A stretch of DNA of 64,000 nucleotides from a virus (IMGVR_UViG_3300042503_000110:1-64000); one strand, 5' to 3'. Shown: positions 15,723-23,180, numbered from the stretch's first letter. Notes: generated by a model not told the origin, from the sequence alone. Translations and numbers: made by a program.

Positions 15723-17608
15723 AAAAACTAATTCTATTTGTAGTCGGGGTAATAACCTTGGCTACTAACCTATTTGCACAAAGTGCAAACACTTCTCCAG
15801 GTACGGGCCATTGGGTTGTTATTGACTCAGGCTATCAAGTAGCTACAACTACTGTAGGACAAACAGTAGCTCCACTTCATTTTTACAACACTTCTACTTC
15901 TGAAAAGATCACAGGTATGCAGTTTCGTGTATTCTACGACAACACTGCATTTACTGCTGTAGTGCCTTCCTTAAAGATCTCTACTTCAGACCAATACCTT
16001 CAGTATGTAGATAGTAACGCACAGGGATTCTTAACTGTAACTTTAGCGTACACAGGTTCTAGTGCTAGTTTTAACTATTCTAACGGAGCAACTTTTGACC
16101 TGACTTTCACTCATGCTAGTAGTGCTATTTGGAACAACTTAGATTCTATTAAGACTATGAAAGTTGCAGGTGTTAAATCATTTGCAAACAAAGCTGCTAC
16201 TAACTGGGGTAACGACACTACTTTGGTAGTTTACTCTTACGGAGGTCGTTTCAATCAGAAAGTTTTAAGATTCGCTGCTAAGTTCAAAAACGTTACAGGC
16301 TCTGATGCTAAGAGTTTGTGGGTGTCTTTAGAAAAGAAAGCACCAACTGGGTCTTGGACTCAAGTAGATGCTAAGGCAACTAACTCTGTAGGACATGTTG
16401 TGTTTAGAGAATTTTTAGATACTACATATTGGGATGTCCGCATGGTTGTTAAAGGAGACACAATGACTCCAGGTAACGTATTCTCTACTGCGGATGCACA
16501 GAAGATTAACCAATCTATACTAGGTCAATACACTCCCTCAGGCTTTGATTACTACACAATGGATGTAAATGGAACTACTGGAGACATTAATATTGCTGAC
16601 GTATACTCTGTGTATGGAAGATTAGCTGGTAGATTTACTTCTTGGCCTAACTCTAAGAAAGACGTAATGTTCTTTACTGTCGCTGAGTACAACGCAATCA
16701 ACGGGGCTACATCTAACTTAACTTCAACTTATGCTACTGTAAATAACTTTAATTACACTATTGACGGTAGAGACTCCATTACCTATTACGTAGCAGTAAA
16801 AGGAGACGCAAACTCTACAGGATTTAAGATGGCTCGTTTGACTCCTATTAAAATTGTCAACCAAGCAAATGCTAAGAAATACATTATTGACCAAACAGTA
16901 TCTTATGACAATCCTACTTTAGATAAAGTAGAAATCAACATGCCGAAAATTACCGTGGAGAGTGGAAACTTAGTAAACGTACCAGTTAAAGTTCTTACAA
17001 ACGGAAAATCTTTGGGCGCTCTTCAGTTAGATCTTAAATACGACACATCTTACTTAGAGTTTAAGAACATTGAAATGACTGAAAAATTAATGAAGTGGAC
17101 TGCATACACTAATCCTTCAGGAGGAATTGTTTCCTGGGGAGGAGCAGACTTAACTAACACTAATCTATTGGTTGATGGAGAACAAGCATTTACCTTACAG
17201 TTTATTGCTAAAAAACCACAAGACTCTTGGGCAACCGCAGCTATCTGGACATCTGAAAAATACGTAGGTGATGACAAAGCAAAAGACATGGTAATCACTC
17301 CTACTATGGGTATCGTAGAGGTGCGTAGAAAAGGCACAGTAGCAATGAAAGATATTTCATCTATGCTGGCGTTTCCTAATCCTACAGTAGATTACGTAGA
17401 GATTCATTTTAAAGTAGAAGAAGAAAGCCAAGTTGATTTATCTCTGTACAACGAAGTAGGTCAATTAATTGAAACTATCTTACATACAAAAATGCCTAAA
17501 GGGTCATACCAATACACTACAAATCTAGAAAGATTATCTAATGGAACTTACATTTTGGTACTAAGAACAAACAAACAGTTACTAAATTCTAAACTATTAA
17601 TTATATAA
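15719..17608 (+). CDS. Secreted cohesin/dockerin-like protein with T9SS sorting domain
   Basis: A 629-residue protein. Signal peptide at residues 1-20 (KKLILFVVGVITLATNLFAQ). Residues about 37-150 and 410-500 look like cohesin-type beta sandwiches (the second has NVPVKV, then SLGALQLDLKYDTSYLEF). Residues about 254-308 are dockerin-like with two calcium-loop halves (FSTADAQKINQSILG and DVNGTTGDINIADVY, then GRLAGRF). The last 80 residues (551-629) form a type A T9SS C-terminal domain: FPNPTVDYVEI, VDLSLYNEVGQLI, LSNGTYILVL, ending in KLLII. Known T9SS cargo is moved across the outer membrane and anchored or released. A T9SS signal in a phage protein is unusual. The same dockerin-like module recurs in the gene at 20300. 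Confidence 0.75.
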   Translation: MKKLILFVVGVITLATNLFAQSANTSPGTGHWVVIDSGYQVATTTVGQTVAPLHFYNTSTSEKITGMQFRVFYDNTAFTAVVPSLKISTSDQYLQYVDSNAQGFLTVTLAYTGSSASFNYSNGATFDLTFTHASSAIWNNLDSIKTMKVAGVKSFANKAATNWGNDTTLVVYSYGGRFNQKVLRFAAKFKNVTGSDAKSLWVSLEKKAPTGSWTQVDAKATNSVGHVVFREFLDTTYWDVRMVVKGDTMTPGNVFSTADAQKINQSILGQYTPSGFDYYTMDVNGTTGDINIADVYSVYGRLAGRFTSWPNSKKDVMFFTVAEYNAINGATSNLTSTYATVNNFNYTIDGRDSITYYVAVKGDANSTGFKMARLTPIKIVNQANAKKYIIDQTVSYDNPTLDKVEINMPKITVESGNLVNVPVKVLTNGKSLGALQLDLKYDTSYLEFKNIEMTEKLMKWTAYTNPSGGIVSWGGADLTNTNLLVDGEQAFTLQFIAKKPQDSWATAAIWTSEKYVGDDKAKDMVITPTMGIVEVRRKGTVAMKDISSMLAFPNPTVDYVEIHFKVEEESQVDLSLYNEVGQLIETILHTKMPKGSYQYTTNLERLSNGTYILVLRTNKQLLNSKLLII

Positions 17609-17612
17609 AACT

Positions 17613-17963
17613 ATGAGTTTAAAGAACAAACTTGGCTTCGGCCAAGCAGAACCCGTAGCAGTCGAGCCTAACAATAGGTTTTATTACATGCTACAACAGA
17701 TGCAAGCTAATCGTTGGAGAATTACTGCCATCGTATTAGGTTTATTTTTCTTCATTATTGTTGGGATTAACTCAGCAGTATTCTTTGGAGTCGAGATTCA
17801 AGAATCTTGGAAAGAAATGTTACTTATCCTTTTTGGAGCCTTTGTAGGTAATTTGAACAAAGTAGTAGACTACTGGTTTAATTCAGAAGACCGCGACAAA
17901 ATGCTTATTCAAAAAGTAGATGAGGAGGATGGAGTATCTTTGTCTAACACAACTAACTCTTAA
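17613..17963 (+). CDS. Small two-helix membrane protein
   Basis: A 116-residue protein: soluble N-terminus of about 35 residues, two membrane helices (ITAIVLGLFFFIIVGINSAVF and EMLLILFGAFVGNLNKVV), then a charged tail (SEDRDKMLIQKVDEEDG). It resembles phage membrane proteins of the holin/antiholin class and could be a second holin or an accessory to the exported proteins around it. It lies within the tightly packed operon, with four-base gaps on both sides. No family is firmly recognised. Confidence 0.5.
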   Translation: MSLKNKLGFGQAEPVAVEPNNRFYYMLQQMQANRWRITAIVLGLFFFIIVGINSAVFFGVEIQESWKEMLLILFGAFVGNLNKVVDYWFNSEDRDKMLIQKVDEEDGVSLSNTTNS

Positions 17964-17967
17964 TATT

Positions 17968-18288
17968 ATGTCAGAAGAACAAGAAGGCGGAATGTCTGGA
18001 GTAAAGAAAGCTATTATCGGAGCCATCACCACCGCAGTTACTGCAGGTGGTGCTTGGTTCGCTACTACTTTAGGTGGTGGAGAAGAGAAAGATAATACTC
18101 CAACAGCTGTAACAGCGCCCGCACCCGTAATCAACATTACTAACAGTAATGAGAATCAACAGAAGCAACAAAATAATGGCGGTGGCAACACTGTAATTAT
18201 TAAGGAAAAAACAGTTCCTGCTCCTGCTCCTACCCCTGCGACTGCACCAGCTTCTAAACCTCCAGCAGATGAAGAAGATCCTTGGTAG
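17968..18288 (+). CDS. Single-span protein with proline-rich tail
   Basis: A 106-residue protein (MSEEQEGGMSGVKKAIIGA). An in-frame ATG at 17920 would overlap the previous gene; the start at 17968 gives a tidy four-base spacer. One membrane helix (AIIGAITTAVTAGGAWFATTL), an Asn/Gln-rich stretch (NSNENQQKQQNNGGGN), then a Pro/Ala linker (VPAPAPTPATAPASKPP) and acidic end DEEDPW. A membrane anchor plus extended Pro-rich segment is the layout of TonB-like or inner-membrane spanin proteins that span the periplasm. The gene overlaps the start of an outer-membrane lipoprotein gene by 20 bases, as spanin pairs often do. The function is inferred from layout only. Confidence 0.5.
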   Translation: MSEEQEGGMSGVKKAIIGAITTAVTAGGAWFATTLGGGEEKDNTPTAVTAPAPVINITNSNENQQKQQNNGGGNTVIIKEKTVPAPAPTPATAPASKPPADEEDPW

Positions 18289-18958
18289 CCTATTGATTGT
18301 AATCCTTGTCTATGGTTGTGGTTCTATGAAGACCACAACCGAGGATGAGGTTATTGAGAAAGCAGACATCTCTACTGTCTCTAACTATACGGACTCTATC
18401 AAGAGAACCGTACAAGTTATTAGTATGGACATGACTAAAGTATTGGCTATGTATCCAGACTTGCAAGAGAAGAACGTAGGGTTAGGTTTTGCGGAATCCG
18501 TATTAGATTATTTAGATGAGACAAATCGTTTTGTATTTACTGAGGAAAAGGGTGAAATCAAGGAAAGGATGGTAACTCAGTTCAAAGCCTCTAAAAAAGG
18601 AGTCTTTGAAGAACCCATTGATGGCAAAGGAAAGATCAAAGCAGCACAATACTTTGTGTATGTGACTGTGGCAGATTTTGCCGTAGATGAAGACGAAACT
18701 GTAGAAGGAGCTAAAGCTAAAGTAGTTGTTACTACTTTTATCCGTTTACAAGTTCGTTTTGTAGATGCAAAAACAGGACAAATCTTTATTGGCTCAGGAG
18801 AAGGAGAGTCCACTAAAACTGGAGAATCTTTTCTTAAGTCGCTAGACGGAATGAAATTTTCTCAAAGCACAGTAGGTAAGGCTACACGTAAATCACTAGA
18901 AACTGCTACAACTAAAGTGATTGAAAACCTTATCAAGAACGGTGTCTTTAAGAGTTAA
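18269..18958 (+). CDS. CsgG-like outer-membrane lipoprotein
   Basis: A 229-residue protein with a lipoprotein signal (MKKILGSLLIVILVYGC; lipidated Cys17). The body resembles the CsgG family that forms the curli secretion pore: NVGLGFAESVLDYLDETNRFVFTE matches the 'G.g....e.l...L..t.rF.v.er' pattern, followed by AAQYFVYVTVADFAVDED, then IRLQVRFVDAKTGQIF and a C-terminal helix VGKATRKSLETATTKVIENL. CsgG monomers assemble into an outer-membrane ring. Other members of this broad family are plain periplasmic lipoproteins, so pore formation is not assured. It overlaps both neighbours. A phage-encoded CsgG-like protein next to a putative barrel protein is notable. Confidence 0.6.
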   Translation: MKKILGSLLIVILVYGCGSMKTTTEDEVIEKADISTVSNYTDSIKRTVQVISMDMTKVLAMYPDLQEKNVGLGFAESVLDYLDETNRFVFTEEKGEIKERMVTQFKASKKGVFEEPIDGKGKIKAAQYFVYVTVADFAVDEDETVEGAKAKVVVTTFIRLQVRFVDAKTGQIFIGSGEGESTKTGESFLKSLDGMKFSQSTVGKATRKSLETATTKVIENLIKNGVFKS

Positions 18959-20303
18959 CATATTAATCTTGTTTATGTGTATAGGACTGAGTTTAAACGC
19001 TCAGTCCTTTACATATTCGTACACAGACCCGTGTACAAAAGAGCTAAAGTTTATATTCGCAGATATGAACTCTCCTATAGTGATTAGTTACTATGGGCAA
19101 GTCAGAAGTTTTAATTACGCAGAACTTCAGGATGGTACATTTGACAATTGGTTAAATAGTACCTACTTGAATTTTCGAAACGCTAAACCCTGCGAAGGAG
19201 TATTTTCAACAACTACAACCACTACCTCAACTAATACAGTAACATCTTTAGTTAGTAGTGTGATGAATTTAAACTCAATATCTAGTTTAGATTTATCCTC
19301 AACTTCTATGGGATCTAGTACCTCTATAGGAAGTACAACATCTTCAGGAACAACAAGTACAGACAGTAAAAATGAAAGTTCGAACGACAAGCCCAGTAGC
19401 AATGGAGATAATAATTCTACTGGTAATTCTGGGGATAACTCTGGTCAAGGTGGCGAATCATCTGGACAAGGGTCCAATACGTCGCAAGGACAAGTAAGTG
19501 TTGGGAGCAAATCTAAGGGAGGCTCTGGCGGAAGTGGTGGAAGTGGCGGAGAGGGCGAAACTCCAGCCGAAGAAAAAACCCCTGAAAAAATTGAAGAACA
19601 AAAGTCCGAAACCCAACAAGCAGGCGGAAGTGCGTCTGCAAAGTCAGCAGCAAAAGGTAAAGTAGAAACACAGAAACCAGCTATCCTAGTTACAGGAGAC
19701 ATTGTAGGTGTTCAGACAGTTAAAGACCAAGCACAAGACGCGCGTGGTACTATGTCTTTTACTCGTGTTAAAGGAGATGGCACAGCTTCAATTGGATTGT
19801 CTGCTGACTATATGGTTAATGCAAAGATTGGAAACTTTAACGGTATGCGATCTTGGATGGGCGTTAACAAAAAAGGACACAAGCACATTAACGTATTATC
19901 TGCGGGAATTAACTTAATGCCTAGGTCTTACAACGGCTCATTGCTTTTTGTAAGAGTAAACTCGCTTAAAAACTTTACAGCTCTGTACGGAGCAGCCGCT
20001 TCTTACGGAGAGTTATTTAAAGAAGAAGTAATCTCTACTCTTCTTATAGGAGGTTTTATGTACAAAGGACAACTAACTAAACATATTGACGCTACCATTA
20101 TCGCAGCTAGTGTGTACGCACCATACACAAAATACTACACTGAGAGTTTGTTTGAGTCTCAGCCTATTATAGTTCCGTTCCTAAACATTAACTATTCTAT
20201 AACTAAGACTTTTAAATTTGGCTTAACCGCAGGAGGTACGTATATCGCAAACCAGGATATAGTAAACTATCAAGTCTTAATGGGAGGTAAACTAAAGATA
20301 TGA
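18921..20303 (+). CDS. Exported protein with low-complexity linker and putative OM beta barrel
   Basis: A 460-residue protein. Export signal at residues about 1-27 (basic start, then VNILILFMCIGLSLNA). A small N-terminal domain (SYTDPCTKELKFIF, ISYYGQVRSFNY) precedes a Ser/Thr/Gly-rich stretch (residues about 95-245, including GGSGGSGGSGGEGE and a charged EKTPEKIEEQ). Residues about 265-460 alternate polar and hydrophobic amphipathic strands (ASIGLSADYMVNAKIG, INVLSAGINLMP, FKFGLTAGGTYIA) and could form an 8-10-strand outer-membrane barrel. The N-terminal part would then sit on one side of the outer membrane. The start overlaps the lipoprotein gene by 38 bases, which supplies the basic n-region of the signal. 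Confidence 0.55.
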   Translation: MKTLSRTVSLRVNILILFMCIGLSLNAQSFTYSYTDPCTKELKFIFADMNSPIVISYYGQVRSFNYAELQDGTFDNWLNSTYLNFRNAKPCEGVFSTTTTTTSTNTVTSLVSSVMNLNSISSLDLSSTSMGSSTSIGSTTSSGTTSTDSKNESSNDKPSSNGDNNSTGNSGDNSGQGGESSGQGSNTSQGQVSVGSKSKGGSGGSGGSGGEGETPAEEKTPEKIEEQKSETQQAGGSASAKSAAKGKVETQKPAILVTGDIVGVQTVKDQAQDARGTMSFTRVKGDGTASIGLSADYMVNAKIGNFNGMRSWMGVNKKGHKHINVLSAGINLMPRSYNGSLLFVRVNSLKNFTALYGAAASYGELFKEEVISTLLIGGFMYKGQLTKHIDATIIAASVYAPYTKYYTESLFESQPIIVPFLNINYSITKTFKFGLTAGGTYIANQDIVNYQVLMGGKLKI

Positions 20304-21283
20304 GATGGCTGATTGTTCTTTTTTTATTCTCGTCTCCTCTAATAGCACAATTTACCTATTCGGGATATCTCTATAATGCGAATGGTTCTGGCGCAGCTAA
20401 CGTGGCTGTTAAACTGTACAGAAGAACAAACTCAACCATTGCAGGATTTACTAACCAACAAAATTATAATGGACACTCTTACTATCGTTCTACTGGAAGT
20501 GCTACTTGGACTACTGCTAGGTCTAACTGTGTAGCTATGGGTGGACACTTAGTAACCATTACAACTTCAGGTGAACAATCATTTATATTTAATATATGGC
20601 CTTCAGGATGGATAGGACTAACAGATGAAGTCAGTGAAGGTACTTGGAGATGGGTAACAGGAGAAACTTATTCTTATACTAACTGGAACTCTGGAGAACC
20701 AAACAATGCAGGTAATGAAGACTACGTACAGTTTGTATCTAATGGAAGGTGGAATGACTTACCTAACAACTACAATCTTCCTTATGTACTAGAGTTTGAA
20801 TATTTAGTTACAACTTCTTCTTGGACTCTCTATAAAACAATCTATACTAACTCTTCAGGTTATTATTCTATTTCAGAAGCCTACGATCCATCAAAGGAAT
20901 ACTATATTCAGATAGATGCGCCTACCAGAGTTCAAGCCTACACCAATGCAGACATACAAAACATTTCTAATATTATCTTAGGTAAGACTACAATTAACGG
21001 TCTTACCTATCATAGATTTGATCTTAATGACGACGGGCGAATAAACATAGCTGACAAGTATTATCTATCTGGTAGAAAGGCAGGAAGATTTAATCGGTGG
21101 AAAACTGCACCTGATGTAAGAATCTTCACACTTGCTCAGTATAATGCTATAGTCGCATCTAAAGTAAATGTGCGCACAACTTACCCTGGAGTAGCTACAT
21201 TTACAACCTCAACACTTACTACAGGAGGAACACTAAACTTATATCTTATTGCTCCAGGGTACTCAGGACAAGTAACTTATTAA
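20300..21283 (+). CDS. Secreted C-type lectin with dockerin-like module
   Basis: A 327-residue protein. Signal peptide about residues 1-16 (RWLIVLFLFSSPLIAQ). A carboxypeptidase-regulatory-like beta domain (GYLYNANGSGAANVAVKLY) begins and, after the lectin, appears to resume (IYTNSSGYYSISEAYDPS), so the C-type lectin domain (residues about 54-172) is inserted in it. The lectin has GWIGLTDEVSEGTWRWVTGE, the calcium/sugar motif EPN in NSGEPNNAGNEDYV, and WND in GRWNDLP. Residues about 213-267 are a dockerin-like module (TNADIQNISNIILG, then DLNDDGRINIADKYY and GRKAGRF) clearly homologous to that in the gene at 15719. No T9SS tail is present. Predicted to be exported and to bind glycans. Confidence 0.7.
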   Translation: MRWLIVLFLFSSPLIAQFTYSGYLYNANGSGAANVAVKLYRRTNSTIAGFTNQQNYNGHSYYRSTGSATWTTARSNCVAMGGHLVTITTSGEQSFIFNIWPSGWIGLTDEVSEGTWRWVTGETYSYTNWNSGEPNNAGNEDYVQFVSNGRWNDLPNNYNLPYVLEFEYLVTTSSWTLYKTIYTNSSGYYSISEAYDPSKEYYIQIDAPTRVQAYTNADIQNISNIILGKTTINGLTYHRFDLNDDGRINIADKYYLSGRKAGRFNRWKTAPDVRIFTLAQYNAIVASKVNVRTTYPGVATFTTSTLTTGGTLNLYLIAPGYSGQVTY

Positions 21284-21285
21284 CC

Positions 21286-21726
21286 ATGAAAAAACTAATT
21301 ATAATTCTCACAGCTGCTATTACAGCATCGTTAAGCGGTCAATGTTACAAAATTGACACAGTTAGAAATCACACACAGATGAAGGAACTTGCAGGGAGAC
21401 CTGTAGATTTTGGAATTGTAACAACAGCCGAACAATTAATTGCAGATAAGTATAGTATTTGTGACACAGGCATTAAGGTAGACTTAGCACTAAACACTAT
21501 TGGTATTCCAGAAAGAATAATTAACATTGCAGGAATCCAGTTACTAAAAAGAGACTATATAGTAAATATGTCCATTACTGCTAATAACATTACACATTAT
21601 TCTAGGCACATTAAGACAGTTTACGTAAATGCAATGTTCTTAACTGTAGAGCAAATTCCTCACAATAAAAAAGCCTATTCAAAAGCAGTTGAGAAGTGTT
21701 TAATAGATTTAGTTAAGAAGTTATAG
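21286..21726 (+). CDS. Small exported protein, function unknown
   Basis: A 146-residue protein with an N-terminal signal (KKLIIILTAAITASLSGQ) and cysteines at about 20 and 58. The mature part is mixed alpha/beta (GIQLLKRDYIVNMSITANN, HIKTVYVNAMFLTVEQIP) and ends in a basic helix AVEKCLIDLVKKL. The strand-then-helix ending is vaguely like small periplasmic lipoproteins of the LptE/CsgG-accessory sort, but I recognise no family. It is the last gene of the exported cluster, with a two-base gap to the lectin gene. Confidence 0.5.
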   Translation: MKKLIIILTAAITASLSGQCYKIDTVRNHTQMKELAGRPVDFGIVTTAEQLIADKYSICDTGIKVDLALNTIGIPERIINIAGIQLLKRDYIVNMSITANNITHYSRHIKTVYVNAMFLTVEQIPHNKKAYSKAVEKCLIDLVKKL

Positions 21727-21794
21727 TGGGAATCTTTATCTTAACTTTCTATGTTAATTATGAAAAATTAACTTGATGAGTTATAACTTTTAAC

Positions 21795-21824
21795 TTGACT
21801 TTTTTTGGTTGTATATTATCTTTG
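21795..21824 (+). promoter_or_regulatory. Promoter for the regulator/packaging operon
   Basis: TTGAC with TTG at 21795-21797, 19 bases, then TATCTTTG at 21817-21824, before the ATG at 21839. An 8-bp palindrome GTTATAAC sits just upstream at 21780-21787. Confidence 0.75.
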
Positions 21825-21827
21825 TTT

Positions 21828-21837
21828 AAAACCAACC
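21828..21837 (+). promoter_or_regulatory. AAAACCAACC leader motif
   Basis: Ten bases directly before the ATG at 21839, identical to those before 7584 and 31082. Confidence 0.4.
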
Positions 21838-21838
21838 A

Positions 21839-22231
21839 ATGAAAGTAGCAAGAAAATACGAATCGGGCGTGCAACTTCATCAAGCATACATAGATATTTT
21901 ACTACGTCTGGCAGGACATAGATTGTCAGATTTGTACACTAGTATTCTAGCGCACAGCTCTTATTATGGCACAATTAACAAAGAGATTAAAGACTCTATT
22001 GCAGAAAGAAATCAGACTTCTGCGCAGGTTATCTCTAACGCAATCACTCGGTTACGTAAATTAGGGCTGTTAGAAAAGAATATAATAAACAAGAAACTTT
22101 CTCCTATAGCTAGAGATAATGCTTCTATTACTTTGTTATTGTCTTTGAAGGAATTGGCCCCCGTAGTATTGAATACAACATCTCCTGAATCTAATATAAC
22201 ATCTAATGTTAAGTTCGAAACGGCACACTAA
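21839..22231 (+). CDS. Winged-helix-like DNA-binding regulator
   Basis: A 130-residue protein starting MKVARKYESGVQLHQAY. The middle reads as a helix-turn-helix with wing: GTINKEIKDSIAERNQTSAQ, then VISNAITRLRKLGLLEKN, the 'SNAITRLRKLGLL' part being a typical recognition-helix-to-wing passage. It probably binds DNA and regulates late or packaging genes. It is the first gene after a strong promoter and is followed by an IHF-like gene that overlaps its end by 26 bases, an arrangement I recall from crAss-like phages. No cofactor motif is seen. Confidence 0.65.
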   Translation: MKVARKYESGVQLHQAYIDILLRLAGHRLSDLYTSILAHSSYYGTINKEIKDSIAERNQTSAQVISNAITRLRKLGLLEKNIINKKLSPIARDNASITLLLSLKELAPVVLNTTSPESNITSNVKFETAH

Positions 22232-22763
22232 CGAAATCAAATTCAACACGCATGGATTCTTTTCTTCTGTAGCTAGAAAGACAGGATATAGTGTGTCAGA
22301 TGTTAATACTGTTTATACTTGGTACATAAACAAAAGTTTAGAAGAGGCGCAGAATACTCCTGCATGTAAGGTAAAATTAAAAGGATTAGGTGCTATGAAG
22401 TTTAGTCCTGGTCTTTCTATTCGTAATCTCACAGGTTTTATTGCTGGACTAGAGACAGCAGTCAATGAGTTTTTAGATCCTGAGTTAGAACCTAAGGTTG
22501 CGTACAGTATTATAGTTGCCAAACATAAGGTTCTTTTAAATGCCCTTTATTCTTTTAGAGAAAGAATAACGAAACTTAAAGACACAGGTTTTGTGAACGA
22601 AACGTATCACATAAACAAAATGACTCGATCAGAACAACTGGAAAACCAACTAAACCAAATATATGAATCTATTCAAAGAATACCTGAGTATCAGCAAAAA
22701 AGGACTTCAGAACGCGGACAAGATTTTACATGGACTGACGAACAAGGTAGCAAACCGTTTTAG
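22206..22763 (+). CDS. IHF/HU-like DNA-bending protein
   Basis: A 185-residue protein starting MLSSKRHTNEIKFNTHGFF. The phrase FFSSVARKTGYSVSDVNTVYTWYINKSLEEA and the following VKLKGLGAMKFSPG, then IRNLTGF, match the HU/IHF pattern (helical dimer arm, then 'G.G.f....r.....' beta arm). It corresponds in position to the IHF-subunit-like gene of crAss-like phages. Likely role: bending or organising phage DNA, perhaps at the packaging site. The C-terminal third (VNEFLDPELEPKVAY on to helices) is an extension beyond HU size. The end overlaps the next gene by 101 bases, both apparently real. Confidence 0.7.
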   Translation: MLSSKRHTNEIKFNTHGFFSSVARKTGYSVSDVNTVYTWYINKSLEEAQNTPACKVKLKGLGAMKFSPGLSIRNLTGFIAGLETAVNEFLDPELEPKVAYSIIVAKHKVLLNALYSFRERITKLKDTGFVNETYHINKMTRSEQLENQLNQIYESIQRIPEYQQKRTSERGQDFTWTDEQGSKPF

Positions 22764-23043
22764 ACTATTAAGCAATGAGAAGAAAGAAGTTATATCTTCC
22801 CGAATGGACATTTGCCTTGGATGCCCTTACAATTCTATCAATGCTAGAATATCCGAGGAATATGAACAACTCACTGGAAAGCACTACGACACGTCCAGAC
22901 CTGAGCTACACTGTTCGCTATGTGGCTGCATCCTCGAAATTAAAACGTCTTCCCTATCTTCGGATTGTGGTATCGTAGACTGGAACGAAGATAATCCAGA
23001 TAAAAAACTAAACCCTAAATGGACTCAATATGAACAAAACTAA
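22663..23043 (+). CDS. Cysteine-cluster (zinc-binding) protein of crAss-like phages
   Basis: A 126-residue protein (MNLFKEYLSISKKGLQNADK). It has three metal-type clusters: CLGCPYN, HCSLCGC and a final DCGIVDWNED. The N-terminal 'LFKEYLxISKKGLxNADKI' matches what I recall at this locus in crAss-like phages, which supports the full-length start despite the 101-base overlap with the IHF-like gene. A shorter start at 22804 would avoid the overlap but would remove that conserved N-terminus. Likely a small zinc-binding DNA or protein adaptor; its function is unknown. Confidence 0.65.
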   Translation: MNLFKEYLSISKKGLQNADKILHGLTNKVANRFRLLSNEKKEVISSRMDICLGCPYNSINARISEEYEQLTGKHYDTSRPELHCSLCGCILEIKTSSLSSDCGIVDWNEDNPDKKLNPKWTQYEQN

Positions 23044-23173
23044 CACACAACCCCAGAACCAAACCACAATCACTAATGGCTGTGGTGGCAAAAAAGGCAC
23101 TAAATGCGGAGTAGAACTTTACATTATGCCTCATGACTCTCAAATCAGCATAACCAAAGCTGTTAAAAAGTAA
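23030..23173 (+). CDS. Small 47-residue protein
   Basis: A short ORF (MNKTNTQPQNQTTITNGCGG...) ending AVKKstop at 23173. It overlaps the preceding gene by 14 bases and is followed by a seven-base gap to the next start, filling an otherwise empty interval in a dense operon, which argues that it is real. It has Cys at 18 and 26 (NGCGGKKGTKCGVEL) and a beta-type end (YIMPHDSQISITKAV). The function is unknown. Confidence 0.5.
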   Translation: MNKTNTQPQNQTTITNGCGGKKGTKCGVELYIMPHDSQISITKAVKK

Positions 23174-23180
23174 TCAGACA

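Noticed and set aside
17920-17967. Upstream ATG extension for the Pro-rich membrane protein
   Set aside because: It would overlap the previous gene and add an unrelated N-terminus. The ATG at 17968 has the four-base spacing typical of this operon.
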